From Rhodoplanes tepidamans (GTDB lineage: Bacteria > Pseudomonadota > Alphaproteobacteria > Rhizobiales > Xanthobacteraceae): a DNA stretch of 64,000 nt. The notes under the pieces were generated by a model. That model saw nothing but the letters and a program-made list of their open reading frames with translations, was not told the origin of the DNA and searched no databases. The position numbers and the translations under genes are program-made. The stretch is taken from positions 62,001-126,000 of the forward strand of contig NZ_JAUSUJ010000009.1 in the NCBI RefSeq assembly GCF_030813915.1, in the 5' to 3' direction. Below are positions 44,937-54,734 of this stretch, piece by piece (within the stretch, counting starts at the first letter, position 1; the number at the start of each line of letters is the position of its first letter).

Positions 44937-45593
44937 GTGACCGATATCTTTCAGGAAGTCGACGAGGAAGTCCGCCGGGAACGGCTCCAGCAGTTCTGGA
45001 AGCGCTATGGCGGCCTGGTCATCGCGCTCTGCGTGCTCGTGGTCGCGGGCGTCGCCGGCTGGCGCGGCTGGCAATGGTACGAGGCCCGGCAGGCGGCCGA
45101 GGCGAGCATCGCCTTCGACGCGGCCGTCCGGCTCGCCCAGGAGGGCAAGCACGGCGAGGCGAGCGCCGCCTTCGCCAAGCTCGCCGTCGACGTGAAGATC
45201 CCGGCCTATCGGAGCCTCGCCCGGCTGCGCGAGGCGGACGAGCAGGCGGCCACCGACCGCAAGGCGGCGATCGCCACCTTCGACGCGGTCGCCGGCGATG
45301 CCGGCACCTCGCCGCTGTTCCGCGAGGTGGCGACCCTGCGGGCCGGCCTGCTGATGGTCGACACCGCCCCCTATGCCGAGCTGCAGGCCCGGCTCGAGCC
45401 GCTCGCCCGACCGGACGGCGCCTTCCGCCACTCCGCCCGCGAGATGCTGGCGCTGTCGGCCTGGAAGGCCGGCGACGCCGCGGCGGCGCGGCGCTGGGCC
45501 GAGGCGGCCGCCGGCGACGCCGATGCGCCGGCCGGGCTGAAGGCCCGGGTCGACATCCTGCTCGCCCTGCTGGGCGAGAGCGCCAAGAGTTGA
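44937..45593 (+). CDS. YfgM-like TPR membrane protein
   Basis: A 218-residue protein with an N-terminal cytoplasmic stretch (FQEVDEEVRRERLQQFWKRYGG), one membrane helix (about 26-45) and a TPR-like periplasmic domain (YfgM/ancillary SecYEG translocon subunit type). It starts at GTG 44937. Its place upstream of der with a lipoprotein between matches the conserved yfgM-bamB-der neighbourhood; here the middle gene is not a BamB propeller. In other bacteria the family links the Sec translocon to periplasmic chaperones. Confidence 0.82.
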   Translation: MTDIFQEVDEEVRRERLQQFWKRYGGLVIALCVLVVAGVAGWRGWQWYEARQAAEASIAFDAAVRLAQEGKHGEASAAFAKLAVDVKIPAYRSLARLREADEQAATDRKAAIATFDAVAGDAGTSPLFREVATLRAGLLMVDTAPYAELQARLEPLARPDGAFRHSAREMLALSAWKAGDAAAARRWAEAAAGDADAPAGLKARVDILLALLGESAKS

Positions 45594-45660
45594 GCCGAAC
45601 GTTGAGCCGAACGTTGAAGCGACAGCTGGGTCGAGAGTTGAACCGAGAGCCGAAGGAGCG
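45589..45660. repeat. Degenerate 12-base tandem repeat
   Basis: Units start at 45589, 45601, 45613, 45625, 45637 and 45649: GTTGAGCCGAAC twice exactly, then GTTGAAGCGACA, GCTGGGTCGAGA, GTTGAACCGAGA and a decayed last unit. It fills the whole gap from the YfgM-like stop codon to the lipoprotein start. Confidence 0.75.
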
Positions 45661-45664
45661 CCCG

Positions 45665-46231
45665 ATGCGAGCCCGTGCCCGCCTGATGCTGCTGGCCGTC
45701 GCCGCCGCGCTGGCGCTGCCGGTCGCCGGCTGCGATCAGTTCGACAGCCTCCAGGCGATGTTCGACACCAAGAAGAAGCTGCCCGGCGAGCGCAAGCCGG
45801 TGTTCCCCGAGGGGGTCCCGGGCCTCCAGCAGGGCGTGCCGGCCGAGTATCTGCCGGGCGCCCGTGCCCCGGAGGGCGAGGCCGCGGTCCCGCCGACCGA
45901 GACGGCCGCCACCCCGGAGGCCCAGCCCGAGGCGAAGCCCGAGCCGAAGCCGCGCGCCCGCGCCTCGCAGCCGGCCCCGCAGCAGCGCCGCGCCGCCGCG
46001 CCGCCGCCCGACGCCGTCGACGACGAGCCTGCCGCCGCGCCGGCCCGCAGCGCCAAGCCTGCCCCGGCGACCCCGGTGGCCTCGGTTCCGGTGCGGCCGA
46101 AGCCGGCCCCGGGCGCCGCCCCGGCCCAGACCGCTCAGCCGGCGCAGTCGTCGTCGAGCGGCGGGGTCGCCCAGCCGCAGGCGACGCTGCCGTGGCCGAG
46201 CGCCCCGGCGCCGGGCTCCTTCTCGCGCTGA
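45665..46231 (+). CDS. Pro/Ala-rich lipoprotein at the bamB position
   Basis: A 188-residue lipoprotein: signal peptide with lipobox VAGC (Cys23), then [20 protein letters not shown] and [22 protein letters not shown] (about 43-64), and a long Pro/Ala/Lys-rich disordered rest (about 70-188). It lies between YfgM-like and der genes, where BamB is expected, but has no PQQ/beta-propeller repeats. The short conserved section may be what is kept in this order. GAAGGAG is 6 bases before ATG 45665. Confidence 0.8.
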   Translation: MRARARLMLLAVAAALALPVAGCDQFDSLQAMFDTKKKLPGERKPVFPEGVPGLQQGVPAEYLPGARAPEGEAAVPPTETAATPEAQPEAKPEPKPRARASQPAPQQRRAAAPPPDAVDDEPAAAPARSAKPAPATPVASVPVRPKPAPGAAPAQTAQPAQSSSSGGVAQPQATLPWPSAPAPGSFSR

Positions 46232-46424
46232 TCCGCGGTCCCGCGCCGGACGGCCGTGCGCCGTTCGGCGCACCCCGATACGCCGCCCGCGGCCTGTGCT
46301 ATCGAGGGGCGCGACCGCGCGGCCCGAACCGGGCCCGCGCCGTTCCGTTCGTTTCGTCCCGAGACAGGCCCGGCGGCCCGCGCCGGGCCGTCCCTTCATT
46401 GCGAGAGGCCGCACGGCGACCCCG

Positions 46425-47861
46425 ATGTCCTTCACGATCGCCATTGTGGGGCGCCCCAATGTGGGCAAGTCGACCCTGTTCAACCGCCTCGTCGGCAAGC
46501 GCATCGCGCTGGTCGACGACCAGCCGGGCGTGACCCGCGACCGCCGCGAGGGCACGGGCCGGCTCGGCGACCTCGACTTCACCGTGATCGACACGGCCGG
46601 CTTCGAGGAGGCCGCGATCGAATCGCTCGCCGGCCGCATGCGGGCCCAGACCGAGACCGCGATGGCCCAGGCCGACGCGATCCTGTTCCTGATCGACGCC
46701 CGTGCCGGCCTCACCCCGATGGATCGCGCCTTCGCGGCGGCCGTGCGCAAGGTGGGGCGGCCGGTCGTGCTGGTCGCCAACAAGAGCGAGGGGCGCCAGG
46801 CGAGCTCCGGCGTCTACGAGGCGTTCGGGCTCGGGCTGGGCGAGCCGGTCGGCGTCTCGGCCGAGCATGGCGAGGGCCTCTCCGACCTCTACGACGCCCT
46901 GCGCGAGGCGCTGCCCGAAGCGACCCGGGCCGCCGCCGCCGCGACCAGGGCCGAGGTCCTGGCCGAGCGCGAGGCCAAGATCGTGGCCCGCGAGGCCAAG
47001 GCGGCCGGCGAGGAGCCGGTCGACCCGGGCGCGCCGACCCGGCCGATCCGCATGGCCGTGGTCGGCCGGCCCAACGCCGGCAAGTCGACCCTGATCAACC
47101 GGCTGCTCGGCACCGACCGGCTGCTCACCGGCCCCGAGGCCGGCATCACCCGCGACGCCATCGCGGTCGACCTCGACTGGGGCGGCCGGGCGTTCCAGGT
47201 GCACGACACCGCCGGCATGCGCCGCAAGTCCAAGATCGACGACAAGCTCGAGAAGATGTCGGTCTCGGACGGGCTCGAGGCGATCCGGTTCGCCGAGGTG
47301 GTCGTCCTGCTGATGGACGCCACCGCGCCGTTCGAGGAGCAGGATCTGCGCATCGCCGACCTCGTCGAGCGCGAGGGGCGGGCCCTGGTGCTGGGCCTCT
47401 CCAAGTGGGACCTCGCCGAGGGCGAGGCCGGAGCGCTCACGCGGCTGCGCGACGAGGTGGGGCACCGGCTGCCGCAGCTCGCCGGCCTGCCGGTGGTCGC
47501 CGTTTCGGGCCTCACCGGCCAGGGCCTCGACCGGCTGATGCAGGCCGTGCTCGACATCCACGCGATCTGGAACCGGCGGGTCCCGACCCACGCGCTCAAC
47601 CGCTGGCTCGATTCGGCGATCGACAACCATCCGCCACCCGCCGTCTCGGGCCGCCGGCTCAAGCTCAACTACATCACCCAGCCGAAGGCGCGGCCGCCGA
47701 GCTTCGTCGTCTTCTGCACCCGCGCCGACGCCGTGCCGGAATCCTACAAGCGCTACCTGATCAACGGTCTGCGCGAGAGCTTCGATCTCCCCGGCACGCC
47801 GATCCGCCTCACCCTGCGCGAAAAAGCCAACCCCTATGCGACCCGGGCCAAGGGGCGCTGA
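46425..47861 (+). CDS. der: Ribosome-associated GTPase Der (EngA)
   Basis: A 478-residue tandem GTPase with a KH-like C-terminal domain (about 385-478). G1 motifs GRPNVGKST (9-17) and GRPNAGKST (214-222) and both DTAG motifs are intact. G4 of the first domain is NKSE and of the second SKWD, where NKxD is usual; the second domain's Asn-to-Ser change is unusual. Der is needed for 50S subunit assembly. ATG at 46425; longer frames upstream run through the lipoprotein in another frame. The stop is 12 bases from the convergent SIR2 gene. Confidence 0.95.
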   Translation: MSFTIAIVGRPNVGKSTLFNRLVGKRIALVDDQPGVTRDRREGTGRLGDLDFTVIDTAGFEEAAIESLAGRMRAQTETAMAQADAILFLIDARAGLTPMDRAFAAAVRKVGRPVVLVANKSEGRQASSGVYEAFGLGLGEPVGVSAEHGEGLSDLYDALREALPEATRAAAAATRAEVLAEREAKIVAREAKAAGEEPVDPGAPTRPIRMAVVGRPNAGKSTLINRLLGTDRLLTGPEAGITRDAIAVDLDWGGRAFQVHDTAGMRRKSKIDDKLEKMSVSDGLEAIRFAEVVVLLMDATAPFEEQDLRIADLVEREGRALVLGLSKWDLAEGEAGALTRLRDEVGHRLPQLAGLPVVAVSGLTGQGLDRLMQAVLDIHAIWNRRVPTHALNRWLDSAIDNHPPPAVSGRRLKLNYITQPKARPPSFVVFCTRADAVPESYKRYLINGLRESFDLPGTPIRLTLREKANPYATRAKGR

Positions 47862-47873
47862 GGCGGGGCATCG

Positions 47874-50800
47874 TCACCGGTCGGCATCTTTCCGATCGAG
47901 CCCGGTCGCTTGCGGGACCACCGTGTTCTCGCGGTCCGATCCGCTGTCGGTCATGTGTCGCTGCAGGAGCAGCCGGTAGCCGATGCTGCGCGCCGCCTGG
48001 AGGGCTTGTCCCTTGATGCGGGTTGCCTCGTCGGTCCACCCGCGCTCGCGCAGGATGTCGGCGAGTAGGCTGCGATAGGCGATCGAACGCAGATATTGCC
48101 CGTGGAGCGTCGCGATTCGGATGGCCTTCACGGCCTTGTCGCTCGCGAGCGCGGTTTCGCCCTGCTGCAGCAGGATCTGCGCATGAACGAAGCTCGCCTC
48201 GGCGGTGAGGATCGGAATGTCCATGGCGCCGGCATAACGCTCCGCCTCTTCGAGGCATCTGGTTTGCTGTCGTAGGTCGTGCTGACGCGCGACGTTCATG
48301 CGGGCCTTCGCCACCATTGCGAGGTGAGCCATGTCCTCGAAGCCGCTGCGGCGGGCGTAATTGACGGAGGCGGACAGGTCTTCGCCCGCCTTGTCGTAAT
48401 CCTCCATGTCGCGATGCAGCTGCCCGCGATGGCGGAGGAACAGGCTGACGGATCTGCTCCGCCCGAGTCGGACGAGCCCCTTGATGGCGGTCCCGTATCC
48501 TCTGATCGCGGTGTCCCGGGCGCCGCCGAGATGGTCGAGCAGGGCGGTGTAGCCGCCGGCGATCAGCCGGATCGTCTCGTCCTCGCTCGACTCCCGCCGC
48601 ACCTCGTCCAGCAGGCGGCGTGCCTTCTTGAGGCGCCCGCGCATGATGTCGCATTCGGCGACATTGAGCAGCACCCGCCGACGGATCGGGCCACCCGCGG
48701 GTCCCTCGATCCGTCGTGCCGCCCTCAGGGCGGCGTCGAGCATCGCGATCGTGTCGACGAGCGATCCTTGGGCCAGCCCGAAGACGCCGCACTCGTTGAA
48801 GAGCCAGACGATCTCGTCGCGATAGAACGGTAGGTGACTTGGTGAGGCGGTAGAAGGCTCGGTCTCGCCGTCGCGTGTCGGAGTGCCGCCGAGCGCCGCG
48901 GCCCGGTGAAGCATCCAGCGTAGAATCAGGCGGTGGTGCTCGAAGTACCCGGACCGCGGCGGTTTCGGGACGCTGATTCCCCCGATGTCGCAGAAGCGGG
49001 CGACGACCCCGAGCGAGAACAGCGTCCTGGCGATACCGATCCCCGCGCGAAGACGCCTGGCCTCGAAGGTGCGCACCTCGCCGGGGCTCGATCCTGAGTC
49101 GGCGTCTGTGCACGAAGCCGGTTCGAACTCCGAGCGCAGGGTCGGAAACCCAATCATCCGGGTGACGAGGTCGTGCAGGAACGCGTAGGCGTTGGCGCTC
49201 AGGGCCGGCAGTTCGCGAGCCTGCGACGCATACAGCGACACCGAGAAGTTGTAGGTGTCGGGCGGCTCCGAGTATTGCGCCCCGAGCTTGCGGTAGGCGT
49301 GAAGTTGGACGGTGCGGTGCACCTGGTATCGTGGCGACTCAGGCGTTCGTCCGGCGGCGGGCCTTTCGTTGACGCCGTCCTCATGCACGGGGGGGATACG
49401 GGGCTCGAGCGTGAACACCAGTCCGCGGGCCGACAGCAGCGCGAGCGCATAACGGACGATGTCGAGGCGGAGGTGCCTGATCGGTACCGCAGCGCGCCCG
49501 TCGAACGAGTTGGACAGGTCCTCGACCCGCCGCTCGATCATCGGACATTCGAGCAGGATGTCGGCTTCCACCGGCATCGAGATGACGGCGAGATGGCGGA
49601 TCAGCAGCTCGAGCAGGCTGCTGTCGTGGGCGCAGCGTAACAAGTCATCGAATCGTTCCGGCTCGTGGCTCTCACCCTGTTCTTCGCGGAGCGTCCTGAA
49701 GCGATCTTTATCGAGATCGTGCAAATAGGGACGAGCCGCCCAGTAATCGAGAACGCGCTCGACGAAGCGTGGCGGGTCGATCCGGCCATCGACATCAGGA
49801 AGATTTCCGATCGACCCGCGGATTTGCGTCAGGTAGTCAATGCGTTTCAACGTTTCGAGGTCTTTATCGAGCAGAGTCGCCAGGGTGGCGTGGAAGCGGG
49901 ATGCAATCGGCGGCCCCGACGCGTGGTCAGCGGCGACGGTGGCAGGAATGAAATAGATGTAGCTGTCGTCCGCAGGCGGAACCGGACCTCTCGTGGCCGA
50001 GGAAACAGGCGAGCCGGCAGCCTGGAAACCGGGCGCGAGCCGCACTCCGGATCGCCGAACAGCCGCGGCCAACTGCTCTTGGGCGTGCGCGTGCGCGTGC
50101 AGGTCGCGGACCGAAGGAGCCGACAGGAGGCGGAGCGTGCGCGGCTCGCATTTGTCGCGACGATCGGAAGGCGAGGACGGGGGCGGGTCGATCCGATAAT
50201 GCAGCGGGAGCCGGGTGTCGCGCACCAGGAAGACGAGGTCGAGCGGCAAATCGGCCCGGTCCGGCGAGGTCAGCAGGTCGAAGATCGCCCGGATCTCGGC
50301 GCTTTTCGGGTATCCGTCGGCCTCGAACGCGAGACCAAAGGCATTGAGGAGGATCAGGCCGCGCGCCTCGACGGGCCCGCAACGGTGGTGCAGCCGACCA
50401 GCCGTCTGCTTGAGCTGGGCGGCCGTACCGTCGAGCGCCGCCGCCAAGGCGGCGATGCGTCCCTGGCCACCGGTCCACATGGGATGTTGCACGAGTGTGT
50501 CGGACGCCGGCCGCAGCGGATCGAGCAGGAACGCCGTGAGCGCGTCCCAGACCGACGCGATCTCGCTGAAGAAGCTGAAGCTCGCCGAGAAGATCGCGGC
50601 GTAGTGCCGTCCGGTCGCGTTGCGCCTCGGCTCGATGCGGATGGGATTGTCCTCGAGCAGGCGGTCGCTGCACTCGGTGAGGTCACGGTGCAGGCCTCCT
50701 TTACCGCCGCCGCGCGGCGCGGCGACGAAGACGATGCGCCGGCCGGGCGCACGGAAGCTGTCTCGCCGCGGCCATGCTGCGACGAGATCATCGAGCATGG

Positions 50801-53015
50801 AACGGTCGGGCCGTAAGGTGTCGCGCTCCCGGTTCTTGCCGGCAGGCGGGTTCCACCAGATGTGACGCGTCCAACGTGGGCGTTCGAGACGAGCCGCCTT
50901 GGGCGGAGACTCGAGATTCTCGATGCGGCTTTGCGGAATCGCCAGCCATTCGGTTGACCACGTCTGCCAATCGCTCTCGAGTTTCTTCAGGCAGGCTGTC
51001 AGCGCAGCGATCCTGATGGCGTCCTCGATGCGCCGCACGGTCCGCTTGAGGAGCGAGATGGCCTTCTCTTTGGGACCATCGGAGAGCTCATCGAGCAGCG
51101 AAGCACCGTGCTGCTCCACCAGCGTCCCGATCCAGGCGAGCAGTTGCAGTTCGAGGCCGATGGAACAACCGGTCTTCTTGCAGACGGCATCCGCCGCATT
51201 GCGGCTTAGCGGCGGGCCGAGGTCGATGCCGGAAGTCACCGGATCCCTCGGAGGGTCGGCAGGAGCGCCTAGGAAATCGAGCAGGCCTTCGAACGCCTGC
51301 CGAGGGGAGCGGGTCCGCGGAGAGCTGGGTAAGCCGTCCAGTGAGGCAACGATCGTTTCGGTCAACTCGAAGACCCTGGCGAGCCAGCTCGGATCCGGGG
51401 GTTCCTCGTCGGAAGAGGGCTTCACGTCCCCGGGACCAAGAATGCCGTAGTGCAGGACGTAGACGCCATGCCGGATGTACTGCTCCAGGGTGAACTTGTC
51501 GCGTTTCGCCTTCGGCTCGGTGGCGGGCCGCAGGGCGACGACCGAATGATTACCGCGGATATGCTCGCCGGCGAACTCGCGCAGCGGCCGCATCAGGTCA
51601 CCCTCCGACAGCCCGACGCCGACGAAGAGAATCGGATTTCCACCGAAGAGGATCTGCGATCCTTGACGGAACAGGACCTTGTGCCGCTCATCGCCGATGT
51701 ACTGGTCCTGATAGTCGCGATCGGTGACGACGAGCGGTGCTTCGTCGGTCGCCCGGCCATGGACGTGAACGACCTGGATCGAATGCGGATTGGCCCCAGC
51801 CGCGAAATCGAGAAGGTCGACGGCGTTGTTTTCGCCCAGAACGATGTCGCGTGCGCGACCGCCCATCGGTCCGATGCGCTCGATCTCGTCGTCGGAGAGA
51901 TCGTCCTGTGCTCCGAACGTCGTTCGTTTGAAGCCCAGCTGATCGATCAGCCGCTCGATCTCCAGGTCGTAATTCGTGGTGACGAAGCGCCCGACCTCGA
52001 GACCGACCGCGAGGTGCCACAGCGGATCCTTGTCGGGCGACGCGATCTCGGTTCGGCGGATTGGGACCGTGTTCGACAAGGCCGCATCGGGGGCGATGGC
52101 ACCCGCGATCGTTTTCATTCCGTCTTTTGGCGGTGTCTTCGTCAGCAGATGAAATGTCCGGATCAGATCGATAGCGAAGCCGAGAGCGTGGTAGTTGACG
52201 GGGTCGAGGCCCGCCCGTGAGTTGGAGTGCGACACCGACAACTCTTCCGACAGGCGATCGAGTATCGCGGTGGATAAAGCGAGGAGGACATGTGGGTTCT
52301 GTGGAGCGAGACTGCCCACGTAGTCACGAGCGGCACTCACGACCTTGGTCGAGAAGATGTTGTGGAGCCGGCGACTGTGGTTGCCGGGAAATCGCGTCAT
52401 CGAGGTGTGCGCCAACCCACGGGCGATGGCGTCGATCGAATCGCGATCGTTGTACGGATTCGAAAGGATCCGGCGGACATGATGTGTCTCGTCGTAGGTC
52501 GCCTGCTTGATCGAACGCCGGAAGCGGTCGCGGCGATAGAGGTCGGACTTGCGTGACGGCGGGAGGTCGCGTTCGGTTTCTCCGATGCAAAAGTGGGATT
52601 CCAGCGCGTTCAGCAGCGGCTTGTCGGCCAGGATCCAGATCTGCTCGGCGATCTGCATGGCGAGCATAATGGCGTCGGACTTCTCGGCCTTGACCTCGAC
52701 GAGGAGGTTCTTGAGCTGCGTCTTCAGAGAGACGATCGGACCGGGCTGAGCGTGTCCGGAACTCTCGGATGCATTAATCGTGTCGAGGATTCCGGTGACG
52801 ACGTGACCTCCGAGCTCGCCCCATGACACGCGTCCATAGGCCATCGAAGCTCCGGCGCCGACGAAGGCGACCAGACGCCGGGTGTTGAGCGCGCGACAAA
52901 GAAAAAAGCGGCCTTGCGCCTCGATACGTCGCGGATCGAGCAGCGCCGTCGCGGCCTCCCAGTTGTACGGCCATGCAGCATCGTGCAATCCATTGTCGCG
53001 CAATCCGTTCGACAT
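47874..53015 (-). CDS. Giant SIR2 domain - STAND-like - TPR protein (candidate anti-phage effector)
   Basis: A 1713-residue protein from the ATG at 53015 (AGAGAGA lies about 10 bases upstream; an earlier in-frame start at 53135 would add 40 residues). The SIR2 domain occupies about 45-500: GAGAS (53-57), TTNYD with N348, HVHG with H419 and FVGVGLSEGD (464-473), so NAD-binding and catalytic residues are all present. A central region has a degenerate P-loop APRGGGKGG (766-774, lacking the Ser/Thr), a Walker B-like hydrophobic strand (887-893) and a STAND sensor-like LVFLVRDTRLP (927-937). The C-terminus (about 1390-1690) is TPR-like helices. This fits NAD-depleting single-protein defences such as SIR2-STAND and DSR types. 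GC is visibly lower than in flanking genes, suggesting transfer. Confidence 0.85.
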   Translation of the reverse strand: MSNGLRDNGLHDAAWPYNWEAATALLDPRRIEAQGRFFLCRALNTRRLVAFVGAGASMAYGRVSWGELGGHVVTGILDTINASESSGHAQPGPIVSLKTQLKNLLVEVKAEKSDAIMLAMQIAEQIWILADKPLLNALESHFCIGETERDLPPSRKSDLYRRDRFRRSIKQATYDETHHVRRILSNPYNDRDSIDAIARGLAHTSMTRFPGNHSRRLHNIFSTKVVSAARDYVGSLAPQNPHVLLALSTAILDRLSEELSVSHSNSRAGLDPVNYHALGFAIDLIRTFHLLTKTPPKDGMKTIAGAIAPDAALSNTVPIRRTEIASPDKDPLWHLAVGLEVGRFVTTNYDLEIERLIDQLGFKRTTFGAQDDLSDDEIERIGPMGGRARDIVLGENNAVDLLDFAAGANPHSIQVVHVHGRATDEAPLVVTDRDYQDQYIGDERHKVLFRQGSQILFGGNPILFVGVGLSEGDLMRPLREFAGEHIRGNHSVVALRPATEPKAKRDKFTLEQYIRHGVYVLHYGILGPGDVKPSSDEEPPDPSWLARVFELTETIVASLDGLPSSPRTRSPRQAFEGLLDFLGAPADPPRDPVTSGIDLGPPLSRNAADAVCKKTGCSIGLELQLLAWIGTLVEQHGASLLDELSDGPKEKAISLLKRTVRRIEDAIRIAALTACLKKLESDWQTWSTEWLAIPQSRIENLESPPKAARLERPRWTRHIWWNPPAGKNRERDTLRPDRSMLDDLVAAWPRRDSFRAPGRRIVFVAAPRGGGKGGLHRDLTECSDRLLEDNPIRIEPRRNATGRHYAAIFSASFSFFSEIASVWDALTAFLLDPLRPASDTLVQHPMWTGGQGRIAALAAALDGTAAQLKQTAGRLHHRCGPVEARGLILLNAFGLAFEADGYPKSAEIRAIFDLLTSPDRADLPLDLVFLVRDTRLPLHYRIDPPPSSPSDRRDKCEPRTLRLLSAPSVRDLHAHAHAQEQLAAAVRRSGVRLAPGFQAAGSPVSSATRGPVPPADDSYIYFIPATVAADHASGPPIASRFHATLATLLDKDLETLKRIDYLTQIRGSIGNLPDVDGRIDPPRFVERVLDYWAARPYLHDLDKDRFRTLREEQGESHEPERFDDLLRCAHDSSLLELLIRHLAVISMPVEADILLECPMIERRVEDLSNSFDGRAAVPIRHLRLDIVRYALALLSARGLVFTLEPRIPPVHEDGVNERPAAGRTPESPRYQVHRTVQLHAYRKLGAQYSEPPDTYNFSVSLYASQARELPALSANAYAFLHDLVTRMIGFPTLRSEFEPASCTDADSGSSPGEVRTFEARRLRAGIGIARTLFSLGVVARFCDIGGISVPKPPRSGYFEHHRLILRWMLHRAAALGGTPTRDGETEPSTASPSHLPFYRDEIVWLFNECGVFGLAQGSLVDTIAMLDAALRAARRIEGPAGGPIRRRVLLNVAECDIMRGRLKKARRLLDEVRRESSEDETIRLIAGGYTALLDHLGGARDTAIRGYGTAIKGLVRLGRSRSVSLFLRHRGQLHRDMEDYDKAGEDLSASVNYARRSGFEDMAHLAMVAKARMNVARQHDLRQQTRCLEEAERYAGAMDIPILTAEASFVHAQILLQQGETALASDKAVKAIRIATLHGQYLRSIAYRSLLADILRERGWTDEATRIKGQALQAARSIGYRLLLQRHMTDSGSDRENTVVPQATGLDRKDADR

Positions 53016-53228
53016 CGCTGTCTCTCTCTGAAATACCGCAAACAATACGCAATCAATGATAGAAAATGACAATAGTGCACGCAAGCGCTCGTCTCCCGTC
53101 GGGTTCTCGACGGCTTTCCGAATGCGATGAGCCACATTTCAAGGGGCTGCCGGTCATGCAGGAGATGCGACGACGGGGCGTAGAGCGGAGCAACGATCCT
53201 GGATCGGCACGCGAAACGGCGCCCCCTC

Positions 53229-54503
53229 GTGGCTGAGGCGGCGGCCCCGACGGGACAGGCTCGTCCAGGTCCGGCCAAGCAGGGGCCGGACGCACCGCCC
53301 GGCCACGGACGGCGCCGCGCGGCGTTCGGGTTCGTCTTCGTCACGGTGGCGATCGACATGCTGTCGGTCGGCATCTTCGTGCCGGTGCTGCCGCGGCTGG
53401 TCGCCGACTTCATGGGCGGCGACGAGGTGGCGGCGGCCTCGATGTACGGGCTGTTCGGCACCGCCTTCGCGCTGATGCAGTTCGCCTTCTCGCCCGTGCA
53501 GGGGGCGCTGTCGGACCGCTTCGGCCGGCGGCCCGTGATCCTGATCTCCAATCTCGGGGTCGGCCTCGACTACGTCGTCATGGCGCTGGCGCCGTCCATC
53601 TGGTGGCTGCTCGCCGGGCGGGTGATCTCCGGCATCGCCTCGGCCTCGATCGCCACCGCCTTCGCCTACATCGCCGACGTGACCGAGCCGGAGAAGCGGG
53701 CCGCCCGCTTCGGCATGCTGGGCGCCGCCTTCGGGCTCGGCTTCGTGCTCGGCCCGGCGATCGGCGGGCTCGCCGGCAGCGTCGATCCGCGCCTGCCGTT
53801 CTGGATCGCCGCCGGCCTGAGCCTGCTCAACGCCTGCTACGGCTATTTCGTGCTGCCGGAGTCGCTGCCGCCGGAGAAGCGGGCGCCGCTGTCCCTCGCC
53901 CGGGCCAACCCGCTCGGCGCGCTCGTGCTGCTGCGCTCGCAGCCGCAGCTGCTCGGCCTCGCCGGGGTGTGGTTCGTCAGCCAGCTCGCCCATTTCGTGC
54001 TGCCGACCATCGGGGTGCTCTACCTCACCTTCCGCTATGGCTGGGACGAACGCACCATCGGCTTCACCATGGCGGCCGTCGGGCTCGCGGCCGTGATCGT
54101 CCAGGGCGGCCTGATCGGGCCCGGCGTCCGCCTCGTCGGCGAGCGCGCCGCGCTGATCGGCGGCTTCGCGGCCGGCATGGTCGGGCTCTCCATCCAGGGG
54201 CTGGCGCCGGAGGGCTGGATGTTCTGGCTCGGCATCCCGTTCACCAGCCTGTGGGGCTTCGCCAACGCGGCCGGCAACAGCCTGATGAGCCGCCGCCTCG
54301 GCCCCTCCGAGCAGGGCCGCCTGCAGGGCGCCAATGCCTGCCTGATGGGGATCGCCGGGCTGATCGGGCCGGGCCTGTTCTCCCAGGTCTATGCGCTCGC
54401 GCTGGCCAGCCCGGGCACCTTCCCGGGGCCGGGCGCCCCGTTCTTCCTCGCCGTCGCGCTGATCCTCGTCGCCATGCTGATGGCGGTACGGGCCAGCCGG
54501 TAG
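53229..54503 (+). CDS. MFS transporter, TCR/Tet-like
   Basis: A 424-residue major facilitator with twelve predicted helices. Motif A is SPVQGALSDRFGRRPV in loop 2-3 and motif C is GLGFVLGPAIGGLAG in helix 5, both drug:proton antiporter marks. Similarity to the TCR/Tet subgroup is by these motifs and layout; no claim of tetracycline transport is made. The GTG start at 53229 gives a 30-residue Pro-rich N-terminus. It is divergent from the SIR2 gene. Confidence 0.88.
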   Translation: MAEAAAPTGQARPGPAKQGPDAPPGHGRRRAAFGFVFVTVAIDMLSVGIFVPVLPRLVADFMGGDEVAAASMYGLFGTAFALMQFAFSPVQGALSDRFGRRPVILISNLGVGLDYVVMALAPSIWWLLAGRVISGIASASIATAFAYIADVTEPEKRAARFGMLGAAFGLGFVLGPAIGGLAGSVDPRLPFWIAAGLSLLNACYGYFVLPESLPPEKRAPLSLARANPLGALVLLRSQPQLLGLAGVWFVSQLAHFVLPTIGVLYLTFRYGWDERTIGFTMAAVGLAAVIVQGGLIGPGVRLVGERAALIGGFAAGMVGLSIQGLAPEGWMFWLGIPFTSLWGFANAAGNSLMSRRLGPSEQGRLQGANACLMGIAGLIGPGLFSQVYALALASPGTFPGPGAPFFLAVALILVAMLMAVRASR

Positions 54504-54734
54504 CGCCTGCGGCCGCGGCCGAAAAACCACACCTCCCGCCCGTCCACCCCGACGCTGCGCGAACCGGCTTGCATCGCGGCGCGCCAGCCTAGAATGTTTC
54601 CGAATTGTGACGAGTCCCGGGTGGCGTGTGACAGCCCGGGCCGGGCGCATCGCGCGGCCGTGGACGATCGCCCTCGGGCGTCCGGGAGGACGCCCCGTGC
54701 GGTTCGGGGCACCGTCGGGAGGGGGCGAGAAAAG

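Noticed and set aside
45665-46231. A frameshifted or truncated BamB
   Set aside because: No beta-propeller (PQQ-type) repeats were found in any frame up to der, so there is no sign of a broken longer gene.
53229-54503. Calling the MFS gene a tetracycline-resistance tetA
   Set aside because: Motifs A and C are shared by many drug:proton antiporters; nothing in the sequence proves the substrate and no TetR gene is adjacent.
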